Assembly: GCF_030758345.1 (NCBI RefSeq)
Contig: NZ_JAVAMO010000001.1
Location: 1,178,001-1,242,000, forward strand
DNA length: 64,000 bases
Origin: Ruegeria discodermiae
Lineage (GTDB): Bacteria; Pseudomonadota; Alphaproteobacteria; Rhodobacterales; Rhodobacteraceae
Reading direction: 5' to 3'
The notes below the pieces were generated by a model. It did not search any database. It saw nothing but the letters and a program-made list of their open reading frames with translations, and was not told the origin of the DNA. Numbering within the stretch: position 1 is the first letter of the stretch; each line of letters begins with the position of its first letter. The position numbers and the translations under genes are program-made. Positions 63,054 through 64,000 of this stretch are shown here, piece by piece.

Positions 63054-64000
63054 ATGGATTTGACAAACCTGCGCAATTTCCGCGTCGCGACCTGCGATCT
63101 TAACGGTCAGATGCGAGGCAAATGGGTGCCCGGCGCCTATGGAACCAAGTTGGAGAGTGGCGCGCTGCGGATGCCGCTCTCGGCGGCGAATGTCGATCTC
63201 TGGGGGGCAGATATTGCCGACAGTCCGCTGGTGTTCGAAACCGGTGATGCTGATGGCATCCTGCGCCCCACCGAGCGCGGCGCGGTGCCTGCGCCCTGGG
63301 CGCGTGGCGAGACCGGGCTGGTCCCGATGGTGTTGCATAATGAAGATGGCACTCCGTTTGACGGCGACCCGCGCCATGCGCTGGCGCGTGTGCTGGGCGG
63401 CTTTGAAGCACGCGGCTGGACGGTCATGGCCGCAACCGAGTTGGAATTCACCCTGGTTGACACCAGCGGTGACAGCTTGCGCCCACCGCTCAACCCGCTG
63501 ACCGGCCAGCGGCTGGAAAGCCCTGCGGTATTATCTCTGGCCGAGATGGACGGGTTCGAGGGGTTCTTCAACGATCTCTACGACGCCTGCGTAGCGATGG
63601 ATATTCCGGCGCAGGCGGGAATCTCGGAAAGCGGCATCGGCCAGTTCGAGGTCAACCTGACCCATCAGGACGCGATGCGCTGCGCCGACGATACCTGGCT
63701 GTTCAAGACGTTGGCGCGCGGGCTGGCACGCAAACATGGCTTTGCCGCCAGCTTTATGGCCAAACCTTATGCCGAGGATGCGGGCAACGGGATGCATGTG
63801 CATTTCTCGGTTCTGGATCGCGATGGGCGCAATATCTTTGATGATGGCAGCGCGGAGGGCACCGACACGCTGCGCCACGCGGTGGCGGGTTGTCTGGCCG
63901 CCGCTCCGGCCTCAAGCCTGATCTTCGCACCCCATGGCAATTCCTATGACCGGCTGGTGCCCGGCGCGCATGCGCCCACGGGTCTGTGCTGGGCGTATGA
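63054..64000 (+). CDS. Glutamine synthetase family protein (3' end outside window)
   Basis: The frame opens at the ATG at 63054 (MDLTNLRNFRVATCDLNGQM) and has no stop before the window end, giving 315 residues. The GS catalytic domain shows ATELEFTL (a metal-binding Glu pair), SGIGQFEVNL, AKPYAEDAGNGMHVHFSVLD (Glu/His of the metal and glutamate sites) and HGNSYDRLVPGAHAPTG. Sequence style and the missing N-terminal beta-grasp strength of true GlnA point to gamma-glutamylamine/polyamine synthetase (PuuA/GlnT type). Linked to the amino-acid importer, it probably glutamylates the imported compound. Confidence 0.85.
   Translation, partial: MDLTNLRNFRVATCDLNGQMRGKWVPGAYGTKLESGALRMPLSAANVDLWGADIADSPLVFETGDADGILRPTERGAVPAPWARGETGLVPMVLHNEDGTPFDGDPRHALARVLGGFEARGWTVMAATELEFTLVDTSGDSLRPPLNPLTGQRLESPAVLSLAEMDGFEGFFNDLYDACVAMDIPAQAGISESGIGQFEVNLTHQDAMRCADDTWLFKTLARGLARKHGFAASFMAKPYAEDAGNGMHVHFSVLDRDGRNIFDDGSAEGTDTLRHAVAGCLAAAPASSLIFAPHGNSYDRLVPGAHAPTGLCWAY

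Overview
The window is 64 kb of GC-rich, tightly packed bacterial chromosome. Gene content and style point to an alphaproteobacterium of the Roseobacter group (Rhodobacteraceae, probably close to Ruegeria). The main clues are a glyQ–DUF6446–glyS–PPDK-like cluster, a SAM-II riboswitch ahead of metZ, a FolB protein with a long extra C-terminal domain, many DMT transporters and glutathione S-transferases, and many 1- or 4-base start/stop overlaps. The genus is inferred from remembered family patterns; no search was run. Most of the window is core housekeeping. I see no prophage, insertion sequence, CRISPR array, rRNA or tRNA.

Layout. 1–6.3 kb: the 3' part of ilvC, a DMT exporter, a folB–folP–glmM operon (minus strand) and a secreted cell-wall hydrolase. 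6.3–13.9 kb: a minus-strand operon of glyQ, DUF6446, gltS, glyS and a divergent pyruvate-phosphate-dikinase-like protein; glyS carries an AT-rich insert. 14–21.9 kb: an inactive trypsin-like protein with SPOR-like and peptidoglycan-binding domains, a Tat-exported carbonic anhydrase, a ThDP decarboxylase, trkH, an Ala/Lys/Pro-rich histone-like protein and folE2. 22–28.6 kb: metZ under a SAM-II riboswitch, a hydrolase, a GST, an FMN-binding oxidase-like protein, an AraC regulator, a fungal-type cytosine deaminase and a ferredoxin coupled to an FG-GAP protein. 28.6–36.5 kb: purD, xseA, a GST, ftsY, a GNAT enzyme, an EamA transporter, yciB and a Crp-type regulator. 36.7–43.5 kb: an envelope quality-control block (DegP-like protease, DUF2065, hflC, hflK), then gor, an AT-rich orphan membrane gene and rpiA.

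43.7–52.7 kb: GST–sdaA, a DMT transporter, thiN, a 625-residue acidic protein of unknown function, a GNAT enzyme, an outer-membrane barrel, DUF2842 and purA. 52.8–58.5 kb: two small unknown genes, a cobalt-type nitrile hydratase operon (nthA–nthB–accessory), secG, pyrG and a membrane-dipeptidase homologue. 58.6–64 kb: two tandem TerB-like genes, then a polar-amino-acid ABC importer (ATPase, binding protein, two permeases) followed at once by a glutamine-synthetase-family gene cut by the window end. This last block looks like import plus gamma-glutamylation of an amine or amino acid.

Shared themes: folate synthesis is spread over three places (folE2, folB, folP). Glutathione use is prominent (three GSTs plus glutathione reductase). 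The strongest non-coding element is the SAM-II aptamer with its terminator upstream of metZ. The best candidates for undescribed biology are the FolB fusion, the GlyS insert, the 625-residue acidic protein and the divergent PPDK-like protein.
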